A stretch of DNA of 34,027 nt from Sergeia podlipaevii. Its lineage: Eukaryota; Euglenozoa; Kinetoplastea; Trypanosomatida; Trypanosomatidae. A model generated the notes under the pieces. It searched no databases. It saw only the letters and a program-made list of their open reading frames with translations, and was not told the origin of the DNA. Shown piece after piece: positions 9,744 to 19,384 of the stretch (the first letter of the stretch is position 1; every line of letters starts with the position of its first letter). The DNA lies in NCBI GenBank assembly GCA_030849805.1, contig JASANZ010002020.1, forward strand, positions 1-34,027. Direction: 5' to 3'. The position numbers and the translations under genes were made by a program.

Positions 9744-12700
9744 CTACAATTTACGTGCCATTTCATAGTCATGCAGCATCGCAAGCAACTGCGTCTCAAA
9801 TTCGTCCCACTGTGCAACGAGGACACGAATGCCAAACAAAAAAGCCTCCAAGCTGTGAATATCTCTGTTTGTCAACACGAACTCTCCATTGGCTGAATCA
9901 AAGAAGGACAAGTCCAGAATCTCATCAGGGTTTACGTCCCTACCGCCAGGGACACCACCACTACCACCACCGCCACCGCCAGGGCCGCCAGCGCCAACTA
10001 TGCGATCCACGCCAGTATCCATGCTGTCACTGGTGCTGCTGCTGCTGCTACCCACAAGGTCATTCTCCGCGTCGCCCTTGAGTGCCTCGCCGCCACGTTC
10101 ATTGACATTACTAAAGTCCACTCTACTGTTACCGTCTGGTGGGGCTGCTGCTGCTGTTGTTGCCTGTAACGGCAGAAAAGAATTATTTTCAATAAAAGAC
10201 TGACGTCCATCGCAAGTGACGGTTGATGTCAGGAGCGTATTTGGAGGGTTGACACTATGCGCTCCCGGTTGCTGCTGCTGCTGCTGCCGTGGCCGCTGCC
10301 GGTGATGTTCGTCCTCAGTACGGCTTAGATCACGCAGTAGGCTCTCAAACACATGCACAGCGTCGGATCGCTTCGTTATCTGCGGCCCACGAAGATCCGA
10401 AAGATTCATCACAACCGGAAGTTCTCCTGTGCCAAAACCGCTTATAGACAAATTCGCGGTGCGTGATGGTGGTAGCAGCAGCGAGTTATCTGGGTCCCCG
10501 CCCACAGTAAACATGCTTTGGTTGCCACTGGGGCGCAACACCATGTCATCAAATGTGTTGTTCTGCGCCAACTTTCCGCTCGATTGTGCCGCACGCAAGA
10601 ACGACTGCCGCGACTGCGACTGCGACTGCTGATGCTGAGGAGACAGTGGAGTGAACACACTCGGGGTGGCCTCTGCCGTGTCGTCTGCCATGGTGGACAC
10701 CATCACGGAGGGCACCAAGGCAACGGAAGGAGAGAAGGGAACTGCGATGGAGGGCGAGGCCACACTGCCAAGGACATGACTGCGATCCGGCTGCGATGAA
10801 AAGGAAGACCTTTCGGGGGGCATCGGGGACGATTGTCTGGCCCAACCCGAGGCACCCGCTGCTGCTGCTGCTGCTGTTGCTGCTTGAGGCTGCGGCTGCT
10901 GTGGGCGGTGGTGGCGCTTGCCATCAGAGAAGAAGCTCTCGTTCTGAAAAGCACCACCACTAACTACCGTGGCAGCGGTCGTGGGAGAGTCTGCTTGAGG
11001 GTGAAGAGAGTCTCGAGGAGAAGCAACACCGCCGCCACCAGCAAGTGGGGTAGGCACGCCAAAGCCGCTCCTGCTAGTGTTAGGTGCCATCACCCCGCTG
11101 AGACCCCTACCGCGCCGCCCGCTTCTCCACGTGGAGTGAAAACCGAAAAGATCCACTGCGTGAGCGCCGGAGTCCACGGGGTCAGCGGCTGCTGCTGCCG
11201 TGTCCTTTGTCCTCTCCTGCGTTCTGATATGGCAACTTTTCATCGTTCTCTCTAGGTGCTCACCGCCCCTTGTGTTCCCCCCCTCGTCGCCGTCCTCGTC
11301 CTTTCCCGAGTGCTCTTCGTGTTGCAGCTGCAGCTTCGACTTCCGCTTTTGAAAAGGGGCAAACACGATAGAGTTGCCCAACTTGTTGAAAAGGCTAAAA
11401 TTCCCAAAGAACGTGCTGTTGTTATTCACAAAAGAGCCGTTGTCCACGTTGCTGCAGTTATCGAAGGTTGCGCTTAGGTTGCGTGTCATGTTATTTACTG
11501 TGGCCGTGCCATGCATAGTGGAGAGCATCTCATGGTCATGCCCATTCGCCGTCGTGGTGCCTCTCCGTACAGATTTGCGTTGAGCCCGTGTGCCTCGTTC
11601 AGAAGAGGCCGGGCTCACCTGCAAAGCATCTGGGTCGTACGTGGCGCGATCTTTCATAATCCCCGCCGTCTGGAGCGCACGGGGGCTCATGTCGCTGAAG
11701 GATACATTAAGAACGAGATTGCGGAACGCAGCCTCTTCCTTGGAGCTGAGCTTGTAGGTAAGGTATCCCGCCCCAGCCCCACCACCGCGGCGTCTCCTCT
11801 TCTTCTGAGTCTCCTTTTCATTTTGTTTCCCCGCCTTCGCCTTCCTCTCCTTGTCAGCCGCGCCACCCTCGCCGTCCTTGTGACCCTCGCTCGCCGTTGG
11901 CTGGTCATTGATCTTGATACTCGCAGCAAGGCCTCCAGTCCCGTCGTCGTCATCCCTCTTCTTCTTCTCAGTTTTCTTCTCTTCTCTCCCTTCCTTCACC
12001 ATTTTATGCGTCTGCGCATCTGCGGGCTTGAGCGGAGGCCGCATGGTATGTCCCAGGTGAGCAGGAGCAGCAGTTGAGGCATCTACCTTGTCCAGCGCAA
12101 CAGAGCTAGCCTGCGCATCTGCGAGCTTGAGCGGAGGCCGCATGGTATGTCCCAGGTGAGCAGGAGCAGCAGTTGAGGCATCTACCTTGTCCAGCGCAAC
12201 AGAGCTAGCCTGCGCATCAAGGAGCGGCGAGTCGCCATCACTCATGGACCCTAGTGTATCAGCCTTCTTCACCAAGTCGTCTGCTGCGCTCGCAGAAGTG
12301 TTAAGAGCGTTGCCACCACCCACGCCACTAGCAGGGCACCATTCTGTTGCTGGATCTTCTTCAAAATCATCATTACCATCATAATGACCTAAGTCGCCTC
12401 CACCACCGTCGCTACCGTTGCTGTTGTTGTTGTTGTTGCTTTGAGTATCGCCTTCATCGCCTTGATCTCGGCCACTGTCCATGCCCTCCTCCTCTCCCAT
12501 CATGCGATTGCTGCTGTCGCCGCTGCTCTCATCCTCTCCGAGCACCTCGCGCTCGAGAGTTTCAATAAAAGTGTTAATGATAAGCTTCTGGCACTGGATC
12601 ATGCCCTGACGAATGCGAGTGAGGTGGGCAGTGGGCACCACGGTAACATTTGAAAGTGTAAGCAGATAAATATCAATCGCCGCGCTCATCAATTCGCTGA

Positions 12701-15700
12701 GCTCGCCCGTGATGGGGGCAATGCGGTGCAGCACTACCCAGTGCACCGACACTCCCACGCCTCCATCCGTGCCAATCGTACTGAGCATAAAGCTCTCGTA
12801 CGCACTCTGCATCATCGTCACTGTCGCCTGCAGCTTCTCCTGCGCCCGAATGATCATGTGCCACGCAATGTCTGGGAACTCAGCGGAGTCCATCGTGGGC
12901 TCCACCGTAGCCCCCACTAAGTGTGTCTGCTGCTGTGCAATGCGCTTGTTCACCCCACCAAGCAGCATCTTCACGTCATCGCTGACCTCCTTCGCGCTCT
13001 CTGGCATGTCCAAGTTGCGGAGCAGGCGGTATGTGGCCTCTCTCAAAAAGCGAAGACTCATGTCCAGTCCCAGCTTCACCTTTGTTCTCCCCCGCATCGG
13101 CCACACCAAGGAGGAAATGATGAAGTACACAAGAATAGCAAAGCAGTTCTGCTGAATACGTGACATGGCCGCCTGCTGGTTCTGGTACTGGAGTACGATG
13201 GAGATGACACTATTCGTCAAGGCATTGCCAAGCGGAAAGAACCCCGGCGCTGCCTGCACATAGCATCCCACTGTGGATAGCACCCCAGTACATATGTAAA
13301 GCACCCAGCGACGCTCGCTAGCTATCTGAACAGAGAGCAAGCCCGTCAAGGATCCCAGCACGGTGCCGATCAGTCGATGGATGGCATACTGAAAGCTTTC
13401 GGCACCGGTGGGCTTGTACACAAGCGCAATGATATCCACACCCACTGCGGGGCCAGTACCGGTTTTGACATCTTGGAGCGCGTACACCTGGAAGAACCCC
13501 GCAATCGCGATGCACGTCGCAAGCTTGATGGCCTCCTTCATGCGTCGTGTGAGGCTGCCTCTACGGTGGATGCCTTCAAACAATGCAGCACAGCCACAAA
13601 AAAATGACTTGAGATCTCGCATAGGAAACTCAAAAAAATATGTGATGTTGTTCGGTGGTGACGGGTTCTCCGTAAAGCCGGCAATCTGGTCACACAACTG
13701 TTGTACGCCGAAGAGAAAAAAACCAAGAAGAACATCCGAAGTGTCGGTCTGGTACGCGTCGTTGTTGAGGATAACTTCCCCCCGTACAGCCGCCACGGCC
13801 TCTTCGAACGCATCGCGCTCCTGCTTAAACACTGCGATATCCTCTGGAGTGATGAGTACATCAAGATTGGCGATCTGCATGATCGTTCGGTCCATCGCCG
13901 TTGCAATCATCACCATGTGCGGACGCAGTCGTCTACCAAATTCAACGCACAAGGGGGTGTCCACGACGCTGGGGTCGTTGGTCACTTGCTCAATCAACAA
14001 CATGATGCACTCCAGGGAGCCATAAATGCTCTTGAGAAAAGCTATGCGAGTTTTCAACTGCGCGGTGTACGTCCCCGAGTGCGGCTCATACCCCATCTCC
14101 GAAAGTGCTCCCGATGCCTTCTTAATACATTTGAAAGACGTCCTGCGAAGCTGCCGGAGGCGAGCTAGGTGCAGCTGGCGCTCCAAAGGGCTACGGACCC
14201 AAAAACTCGCACATGTGCCACGCACCGACAGCGACACCGAGTCCCCCAGCACTCCAATGTAGTGGCACGCCACGTCACTCGACCAGCGGGTGAAGGGGAT
14301 AAAAAACGCCGCGAGCCCGAGGCCAAGCGCGATGAGCAGTGTCACATAATAGTCCCCGACGTATTTATACCCAGTCGCCGCTGGTGATCGGATGTACTGC
14401 ATCACAAGAGAGGTCAGGCAAAACGCAATCGTGCGCTTCTGCTGCTCGCCAATGAACGACAAGACAAGAATACACGCAAACAATAAAAGTAAGCTGAACC
14501 AAGCGGGGCCAGGTGATATAGCAAGGAATACACACATCACCACTATACTAAACGAAAAGCCCTTGAGCACAATGTAGAGCTCGCGCAGCCCTGCACCGAA
14601 AGTGGGCTGTGTCATCCAGAACGCCAGCGATACTGCAGAGGTGGGAAGAGGAAAAATATGACGTGTGGCCGGCTCCAGGCATAGCACCATCATTGGTAGC
14701 ACCGTCACAAAGGTGCCGCGCAAGGTCCAATCAATCTTCTCCAAGAAACGCGGGGAGGCAAGAAGGCGAAAGGTCTGAGAAAAAAACCCTTTGGAAGCGG
14801 GTAGGAAGGTGCGCTGATCCCACGAAAAGGAGTGGAGGGCGTTCATGTTACGTGTACGGAAGGTGCGACACACACGCGGGCTGTTGCTGCTGAAGATGTT
14901 AACGCTGCTACCATACGCATCCTCCGACTCGTCACTGCCGCTACCGCCGCCACCACCTCCGTCGCCCCCGCCACCTTTTGGTCCATCATCGTCACTGCTA
15001 CTGCTGCTCCGCCCGCCACCACCAGCGTTGCTTCTTCGCTCGTCTTTATTAGTGCCGATGCTCCTCTGGCTCTGCCCCTCAGCAGTGCCGCCGTCCTCCC
15101 CGCTAAAGTCATACACCTTGGTCCTCACTCGGTGCTGGTTGCTCGTGCTGACGCCGCCGGCACCGGCACTGGCACTAGCCGCCGCCGTTGAGTGACTTTC
15201 GGAAGCTAGCAGACAAGGCGGAACGTATTCAGAGGCAAAAAGGCCTCCACCAGGAGATGATTGAACTGTGGTAAAGCTAGTAAAGTTATTCTTCCCTCTC
15301 GCTGTGGGTGAGACGCTAAGTGAAGCAGTCTGCGGTGACTTTGACCTTAACGGCATCGAACTCGGGGAATCTCCACTGACGCTCTTGAGCGCGGGTGAGT
15401 TAAAAAAAGACTTCAGTACGCCACGTTCATGCGTCCACATGTTCACCGGGTTGCAGGTGCCTTTATGTACCTTCCTGCGCTCTGCAAAGGCCTCACCAAA
15501 AGAAAAGGAGGCCGCCAGCGCCAAAGCGTTCTCATTGTCTGCTGCTGCTGCTGCTCTCCCTATGGACTGCGCACTGCCATTGATGACGCTTCCGCTACCG
15601 TTACCACCGCCCATGCCATCAGTGCGTGACACCATCGCCGGCAGCGTCGCCGCCTCAGAAGCAGCGGTGGGGTCGTACACAACAGGGCGTACGATGGAGG

Positions 15701-17423
15701 ACAGCAGGTGTGACGCAGTAGTGGGTCCGAATCTCGTGCTGGCTGATCCACTAGCACCACCGGCAACCGTACTGCTTGCATACCGGGGCGATGCAAACCC
15801 CACGCTGCTGGTGGTTGACGAGTGCGCATACTGGCGATGTGACTGATACGCGCTGGAGAAGCTAGAAGCCTCTCCCACAACAGGTGTCCGTACGCTGCCA
15901 CCAGCCACACTACTACCGGCGCGTACGATGCTTTGCACTGCCTCATCCTTCGCTACGAGCCTTCGACGGTGCGCGTGCGCTGACGCGCGAGAGGACCAAT
16001 TCGCATTACCACCACCACCGCTATCTTTACTGGCAGCCGTGCCCGTAGCAAACGCGGCGGCTAGCAGGGGTGCGGAGGAGTTGGCATGGAGAACGCCACC
16101 CCCAGCGCCGCCTCCGCAGCTAGTTGACACGGCGCTAAACAGTGTCTGTGGACTGGCGGCGGTGGCGCAGCTGGAAAGCACGCTCGTGGAGCTCCTGAGC
16201 ATAGCGGGCGGCGGTGAGGAAAGCGACGAGGACTGAATGCCATCAAAAATAGAAGTCAAATTCGCACGCCGCTGTGCTTGTCGTGCGGATATCCCTGAAG
16301 CTGCTGCTGCCGCGCTCGAGGAGGAGGAGGCCGCCGCGGCGATGGTTACCCCTCCAGAGCTCCTCAGTGGTGGTGTTTCGCTGCTGCTGCTGCTGCTGCC
16401 GCCTCTTCCCGCACTTGTGCCTTGTGATGTCGCCAGAAGCGTTGCAGCGGTAGAAGACGATTGATACGAAGGCGCGATCATCGATGCGCTTGCAACCTTA
16501 CGCAGCTTTGGCCCCCATGGAGCCAAGGCTACCGTCGGTGGTGTCGTCGATGATGATGATGACGCTGCCATCGCTGTATACTTGTTGGAGCCCTCAATGT
16601 TAGGGAGAAACATAGAAGCGTGGGTGCCAGGACCTGTCCCCATGCGTGGCGCAAATTTCGGAAAATGTGCTGAGTTCGGGGAGCTACAGCCACCACCACC
16701 ACCACCACCCGCGCTACTGCTGCTCTTGTGAGCCGTCAGCGCTCGCTTTTGCAGTAATGATTCGCCTCCACCAGATCGAACGCTCATCCTACTACTTACA
16801 TTGCCATGGAGAGAAGGGCTATCACCACCAAAACTAGACAATACACTGCCCTCATGAAAACGCAACCTCTCCCTCTCTTCTCGTACGGCTGCCGCTTCCA
16901 GACCCTGCTGACCCTTCTCACCCTGCTGCTGCTGGTACTGGTGTTTCAGCTGTTGATAAGAAGCATTAGACAAGTCAGCAACGGATGGGGCCGAGTGCAC
17001 ACGAGCTAGTCCACCTTGAGCAAGACGTGCCAAGCTGCTCCCACTAGGATTGGATGTCATACTTGAAAACATAGGGTGCGTCGCCTGTGCTGCAGTGGTA
17101 GATAAGGAGGTCTCTGCCATGACATTCTCCGTGATCGAGACCCCTTTCGGGCTTGACACCACGACCTTCGCCGTCGCTGTGGAAGGCCGTGATGGTGATA
17201 GCGTGGTAGCTTGAGGCTTATTTAAAGGGAGCGCTGGGTCTGCATGATGCTGGTGAGTGGTAGGGCTTGACAAGCTAGTCGTCGGTGGTGTTACCGCGCC
17301 ATATGTCGCTTCCGCTGCTGTGGGAAATCGTGGAGCCGCTAATGCTGACGGAGATGTCGCTGATGCGGAAGGTGATTTGGCTGCTGATGTGAGATGTCGA
17401 TGCTGCGGAGGCGTTCCTGGCAT
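9744..17423 (-). CDS. Giant FUSC/ArAE-type membrane transporter paralogue B
   Basis: A 2559-residue middle copy of the tandem array. The start is the first in-frame ATG (17421-17423), just after an AG at 17432-17433; the upstream open frame is pyrimidine-coded and lacks ATG. Residues 1-865 are disordered. The juxtamembrane motif RTFRTRNMNALH and WDQR come next. Membrane block one spans about 899-1049, the central helical domain with YEPHSGTY about 1050-1295, and membrane block two with RLIGTVLG about 1295-1444. A helical domain with EPTMDSAEFP runs to about 1628. A disordered tail follows, with a duplicated 33-residue unit (12012-12209) and an N-x-S-F region ending in QKRKSK. The last 43 residues align without gaps to the other paralogues. 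Core wording is closer to C than to A (for example YQNQxAAMxRIQQNCFAIL). Family membership is well supported; substrate and location are not. Confidence 0.86.
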   Translation of the reverse strand: MPGTPPQHRHLTSAAKSPSASATSPSALAAPRFPTAAEATYGAVTPPTTSLSSPTTHQHHADPALPLNKPQATTLSPSRPSTATAKVVVSSPKGVSITENVMAETSLSTTAAQATHPMFSSMTSNPSGSSLARLAQGGLARVHSAPSVADLSNASYQQLKHQYQQQQGEKGQQGLEAAAVREERERLRFHEGSVLSSFGGDSPSLHGNVSSRMSVRSGGGESLLQKRALTAHKSSSSAGGGGGGGCSSPNSAHFPKFAPRMGTGPGTHASMFLPNIEGSNKYTAMAASSSSSTTPPTVALAPWGPKLRKVASASMIAPSYQSSSTAATLLATSQGTSAGRGGSSSSSSETPPLRSSGGVTIAAAASSSSSAAAAASGISARQAQRRANLTSIFDGIQSSSLSSPPPAMLRSSTSVLSSCATAASPQTLFSAVSTSCGGGAGGGVLHANSSAPLLAAAFATGTAASKDSGGGGNANWSSRASAHAHRRRLVAKDEAVQSIVRAGSSVAGGSVRTPVVGEASSFSSAYQSHRQYAHSSTTSSVGFASPRYASSTVAGGASGSASTRFGPTTASHLLSSIVRPVVYDPTAASEAATLPAMVSRTDGMGGGNGSGSVINGSAQSIGRAAAAADNENALALAASFSFGEAFAERRKVHKGTCNPVNMWTHERGVLKSFFNSPALKSVSGDSPSSMPLRSKSPQTASLSVSPTARGKNNFTSFTTVQSSPGGGLFASEYVPPCLLASESHSTAAASASAGAGGVSTSNQHRVRTKVYDFSGEDGGTAEGQSQRSIGTNKDERRSNAGGGGRSSSSSDDDGPKGGGGDGGGGGGSGSDESEDAYGSSVNIFSSNSPRVCRTFRTRNMNALHSFSWDQRTFLPASKGFFSQTFRLLASPRFLEKIDWTLRGTFVTVLPMMVLCLEPATRHIFPLPTSAVSLAFWMTQPTFGAGLRELYIVLKGFSFSIVVMCVFLAISPGPAWFSLLLLFACILVLSFIGEQQKRTIAFCLTSLVMQYIRSPAATGYKYVGDYYVTLLIALGLGLAAFFIPFTRWSSDVACHYIGVLGDSVSLSVRGTCASFWVRSPLERQLHLARLRQLRRTSFKCIKKASGALSEMGYEPHSGTYTAQLKTRIAFLKSIYGSLECIMLLIEQVTNDPSVVDTPLCVEFGRRLRPHMVMIATAMDRTIMQIANLDVLITPEDIAVFKQERDAFEEAVAAVRGEVILNNDAYQTDTSDVLLGFFLFGVQQLCDQIAGFTENPSPPNNITYFFEFPMRDLKSFFCGCAALFEGIHRRGSLTRRMKEAIKLATCIAIAGFFQVYALQDVKTGTGPAVGVDIIALVYKPTGAESFQYAIHRLIGTVLGSLTGLLSVQIASERRWVLYICTGVLSTVGCYVQAAPGFFPLGNALTNSVISIVLQYQNQQAAMSRIQQNCFAILVYFIISSLVWPMRGRTKVKLGLDMSLRFLREATYRLLRNLDMPESAKEVSDDVKMLLGGVNKRIAQQQTHLVGATVEPTMDSAEFPDIAWHMIIRAQEKLQATVTMMQSAYESFMLSTIGTDGGVGVSVHWVVLHRIAPITGELSELMSAAIDIYLLTLSNVTVVPTAHLTRIRQGMIQCQKLIINTFIETLEREVLGEDESSGDSSNRMMGEEEGMDSGRDQGDEGDTQSNNNNNSNGSDGGGGDLGHYDGNDDFEEDPATEWCPASGVGGGNALNTSASAADDLVKKADTLGSMSDGDSPLLDAQASSVALDKVDASTAAPAHLGHTMRPPLKLADAQASSVALDKVDASTAAPAHLGHTMRPPLKPADAQTHKMVKEGREEKKTEKKKRDDDDGTGGLAASIKINDQPTASEGHKDGEGGAADKERKAKAGKQNEKETQKKRRRRGGGAGAGYLTYKLSSKEEAAFRNLVLNVSFSDMSPRALQTAGIMKDRATYDPDALQVSPASSERGTRAQRKSVRRGTTTANGHDHEMLSTMHGTATVNNMTRNLSATFDNCSNVDNGSFVNNNSTFFGNFSLFNKLGNSIVFAPFQKRKSKLQLQHEEHSGKDEDGDEGGNTRGGEHLERTMKSCHIRTQERTKDTAAAAADPVDSGAHAVDLFGFHSTWRSGRRGRGLSGVMAPNTSRSGFGVPTPLAGGGGVASPRDSLHPQADSPTTAATVVSGGAFQNESFFSDGKRHHRPQQPQPQAATAAAAAAGASGWARQSSPMPPERSSFSSQPDRSHVLGSVASPSIAVPFSPSVALVPSVMVSTMADDTAEATPSVFTPLSPQHQQSQSQSRQSFLRAAQSSGKLAQNNTFDDMVLRPSGNQSMFTVGGDPDNSLLLPPSRTANLSISGFGTGELPVVMNLSDLRGPQITKRSDAVHVFESLLRDLSRTEDEHHRQRPRQQQQQQPGAHSVNPPNTLLTSTVTCDGRQSFIENNSFLPLQATTAAAAPPDGNSRVDFSNVNERGGEALKGDAENDLVGSSSSSTSDSMDTGVDRIVGAGGPGGGGGGSGGVPGGRDVNPDEILDLSFFDSANGEFVLTNRDIHSLEAFLFGIRVLVAQWDEFETQLLAMLHDYEMARKL
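12012..12209 (-). repeat. In-frame 99-bp tandem duplication in paralogue B
   Basis: Two adjacent 99-bp units (12012-12110 and 12111-12209) differ at one base as read here, a G/A giving Pro versus Leu. A third partial match of about 9 bp follows. Each encodes a 33-residue unit containing ADAQASSVALDKVDAST and ending HTMRPPLK. It lies in the C-terminal disordered tail. The near identity implies a recent duplication or ongoing homogenisation. Confidence 0.95.
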
Positions 17424-17431
17424 TAGAAATA

Positions 17432-17490
17432 CTTTTTTTTTTTCAAAAAAAAAAAAGCAAAATAATAATAATAATAATAAATAAGAACTG
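17432..17490 (-). promoter_or_regulatory. Candidate trans-splice acceptor, paralogue B
   Basis: The coding strand shows repeated TTA triplets, GC, a run of 12 T, one G, a run of 11 A, then G of the AG at 17433-17432, only 8 nt before the ATG. The T-run and A-run can pair, which is unusual for a splice acceptor. An upstream ACAG near 17492 is an alternative site. Confidence 0.42.
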
Positions 17491-17656
17491 TATATATCCA
17501 AAGAAGTAGTGAAGTAGGAACGAGGAAGGGGATAATAATTTTTTTTTAAAAAAAAGGATAAAAAGTAAGGTCAATATATATAGTTTTCTTTTCTTATTAT
17601 TATATTTTTCTAATCGTCTGCTATACGGTGAGGAGAAAGAGAAAATATAAGAATAT

Positions 17657-17657
17657 A

Positions 17658-17696
<39 letters not shown>
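17657..17696. repeat. TAA microsatellite
   Basis: About 13 TAA units upstream of paralogue B. Similar shorter runs occur at 1-21, 17461-17481 and 18551-18578. Confidence 0.9.
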
Positions 17697-17699
<3 letters not shown>

Positions 17700-17906
17700 G
17701 TATATAGCAACTACTTACGTCAACTTTCACTATAGCACACACAAAAAAAAAAAGACACAGCAACACTCTTTATGCTTTTGAGCAACAACAATAGACCTAT
17801 AAACAACAAAAAAAAAAAAAATCAGCAAAGCACTAAAGTTTTTGTTTTTTGATTTTGGCGTGCGTACGTGTGTGTGTATATATAAATGACTATATGTATT
17901 TGTAAA

Positions 17907-17956
17907 TGTGTGTATGTGTATGTATGTGTATGTATGTATGTGTGTGTGTGTGTGTG
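17907..17956. repeat. TG/TATG microsatellite
   Basis: Interleaved TGTATG units end in a pure TG run in the B-C spacer. Confidence 0.85.
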
Positions 17957-18420
17957 GAAGCGGGGGGTATTGCTTTTTCCTCTCTGCTCTAATTATGACT
18001 GTCACAACCGCTATTTTTCAACCGCCACGCACGCATAACCGCTTTGATAGATTGACCTTCTTCACAATTCAAACGATAATAATTTTAAAAAAATGAAGAA
18101 TAACAAAAAAAAAAAGAATGGGAGTTCACATATGTACGGGACGTATGAAGATACGAGCATGAGTGCGCACTTTTATGCCGCCACAAACGAACACACGTTA
18201 CAATAAAGAAAAGTGATGTCACCTACGCGCATGCTAAGCTGCTCTCGTAATTTATTATTATTATTCATTTATTTATTTTTCAATTTTATGATATCGCTGA
18301 TGTACAAGTGATGCAGTAGATACAAAGGTTACCTAATGGAAAAAAAAGGATTTTGTTTATATATAAAGAGCAGAATAAATAAATAAAATAAGTAAATATA
18401 GTGAAGGGACGTATATGCGT

Positions 18421-18441
18421 GTTGTTGTTGTTGTTGTTGTT
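18421..18441. repeat. GTT microsatellite
   Basis: Seven consecutive GTT units in the B-C spacer. Confidence 0.9.
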
Positions 18442-18548
18442 TTGCAAATCAACATATATAATAATAATAATGATATACTCTCCTCCAAAGAAAAAAAGAA
18501 AAACAATAATGAAACGCATACACAAAAAAAGTGAAAAGAAGCAAAAAA

Positions 18549-18580
<32 letters not shown>

Positions 18581-18938
18581 ACGCATCCTACATACGCGTA
18601 TCTCTCACTCACTATCTTTCGAAAGCAAAGAAGAATGCATTTCTTTTCCTACCATCTAGCTATAGCAGTTTCATCCACAGCACAAATATATATATATATA
18701 TATGTTTTAAGTCAGCAAAGAGAAGCATAGTCAGCGATAGTGGGGGGGTGGGGAGGACACATAAGAACGTCCATATGTATGTGTATGCGTATTTTGCGTG
18801 AGAGAGAGAGAGAGAGTATGCGCGTATTTCACTTTTTTCTCCTTTCTTCTTGAGAAGAATGAAGAAGAAGAAGAAGAGGTAACAAACAAAAGTACATATA
18901 TAGAGAGAGAGAGTTGTACAAGTATCCAAATAGCTAGC

Positions 18939-18944
18939 ACATAC

Positions 18945-18999
<55 letters not shown>

Positions 19000-19010
19000 T
19001 ACATACACAC
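18939..19010. repeat. ACATAC hexanucleotide array
   Basis: About ten near-perfect ACATAC units in the 3' flank of paralogue C. The unit differs from the telomere repeat TTAGGG. It may sit in the 3' UTR of the transcript as a UG-rich array. Confidence 0.9.
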
Positions 19011-19328
19011 GCACCTCCCTTTCATTTTCATTTTCCGTTGTGTATAAACGTTGTGCCATGGACTGCGGACGGATTGATTAAAATAACCGTCTCCACTATA
19101 TCAACAAGGAACAAGAAGAAGAACCAACAGAACGAGGAAGGAGGAGATAAAATATATATATTCGCTTTTGCTTCGTGGTGCTCTACAGCGGCCATCACGC
19201 CAATGCCTTATTGCTGACAATCCTGAGCAATATACACCGAATAAACAGTCGAAAGTTCACATACATTGTAACTCCTCTATCCCTCATGGCCACTTTTCCT
19301 TTCACCGTCTATTCCTTATTATCTTTCT

Positions 19329-19384
19329 CTTTCTTTCTTTCTTCATGTCCTCTCTCCTTCTTTCTTTCTCTCTCTCTCTCTCTA
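19329..19384. repeat. CTTT/TC pyrimidine tract at the paralogue C stop
   Basis: TTTC units pass into a TC run that abuts the stop codon of paralogue C. The sense transcript therefore begins its 3' UTR with GAGAGA and AAAG units. Confidence 0.85.

Larger units (their letters stand above)
17424..19381. other. B-C spacer, 2.0 kb, microsatellite rich, no gene seen
   Basis: Spacer holding the 3' flank of C and the leader of B. It contains the densest microsatellites in the window: TAA runs, a TG/TATG tract, a GTT run, a hexamer array at 18939-19010 and a pyrimidine tract beside the C stop codon. Two A/T palindromes lie near B. No credible coding frame was found. Confidence 0.6.

Noticed and set aside
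17424..17501. Hydrophobic N-terminal extension of paralogue B resembling a signal peptide
   Set aside because: It begins with TTG and is coded by the T-rich splice tract. The first ATG is at 17423.
18939..19010. Hexamer array considered as telomeric or CRISPR-like repeat
   Set aside because: The unit is ACATAC, not the TTAGGG telomere unit, and there are no spacers between units. It is a plain microsatellite.
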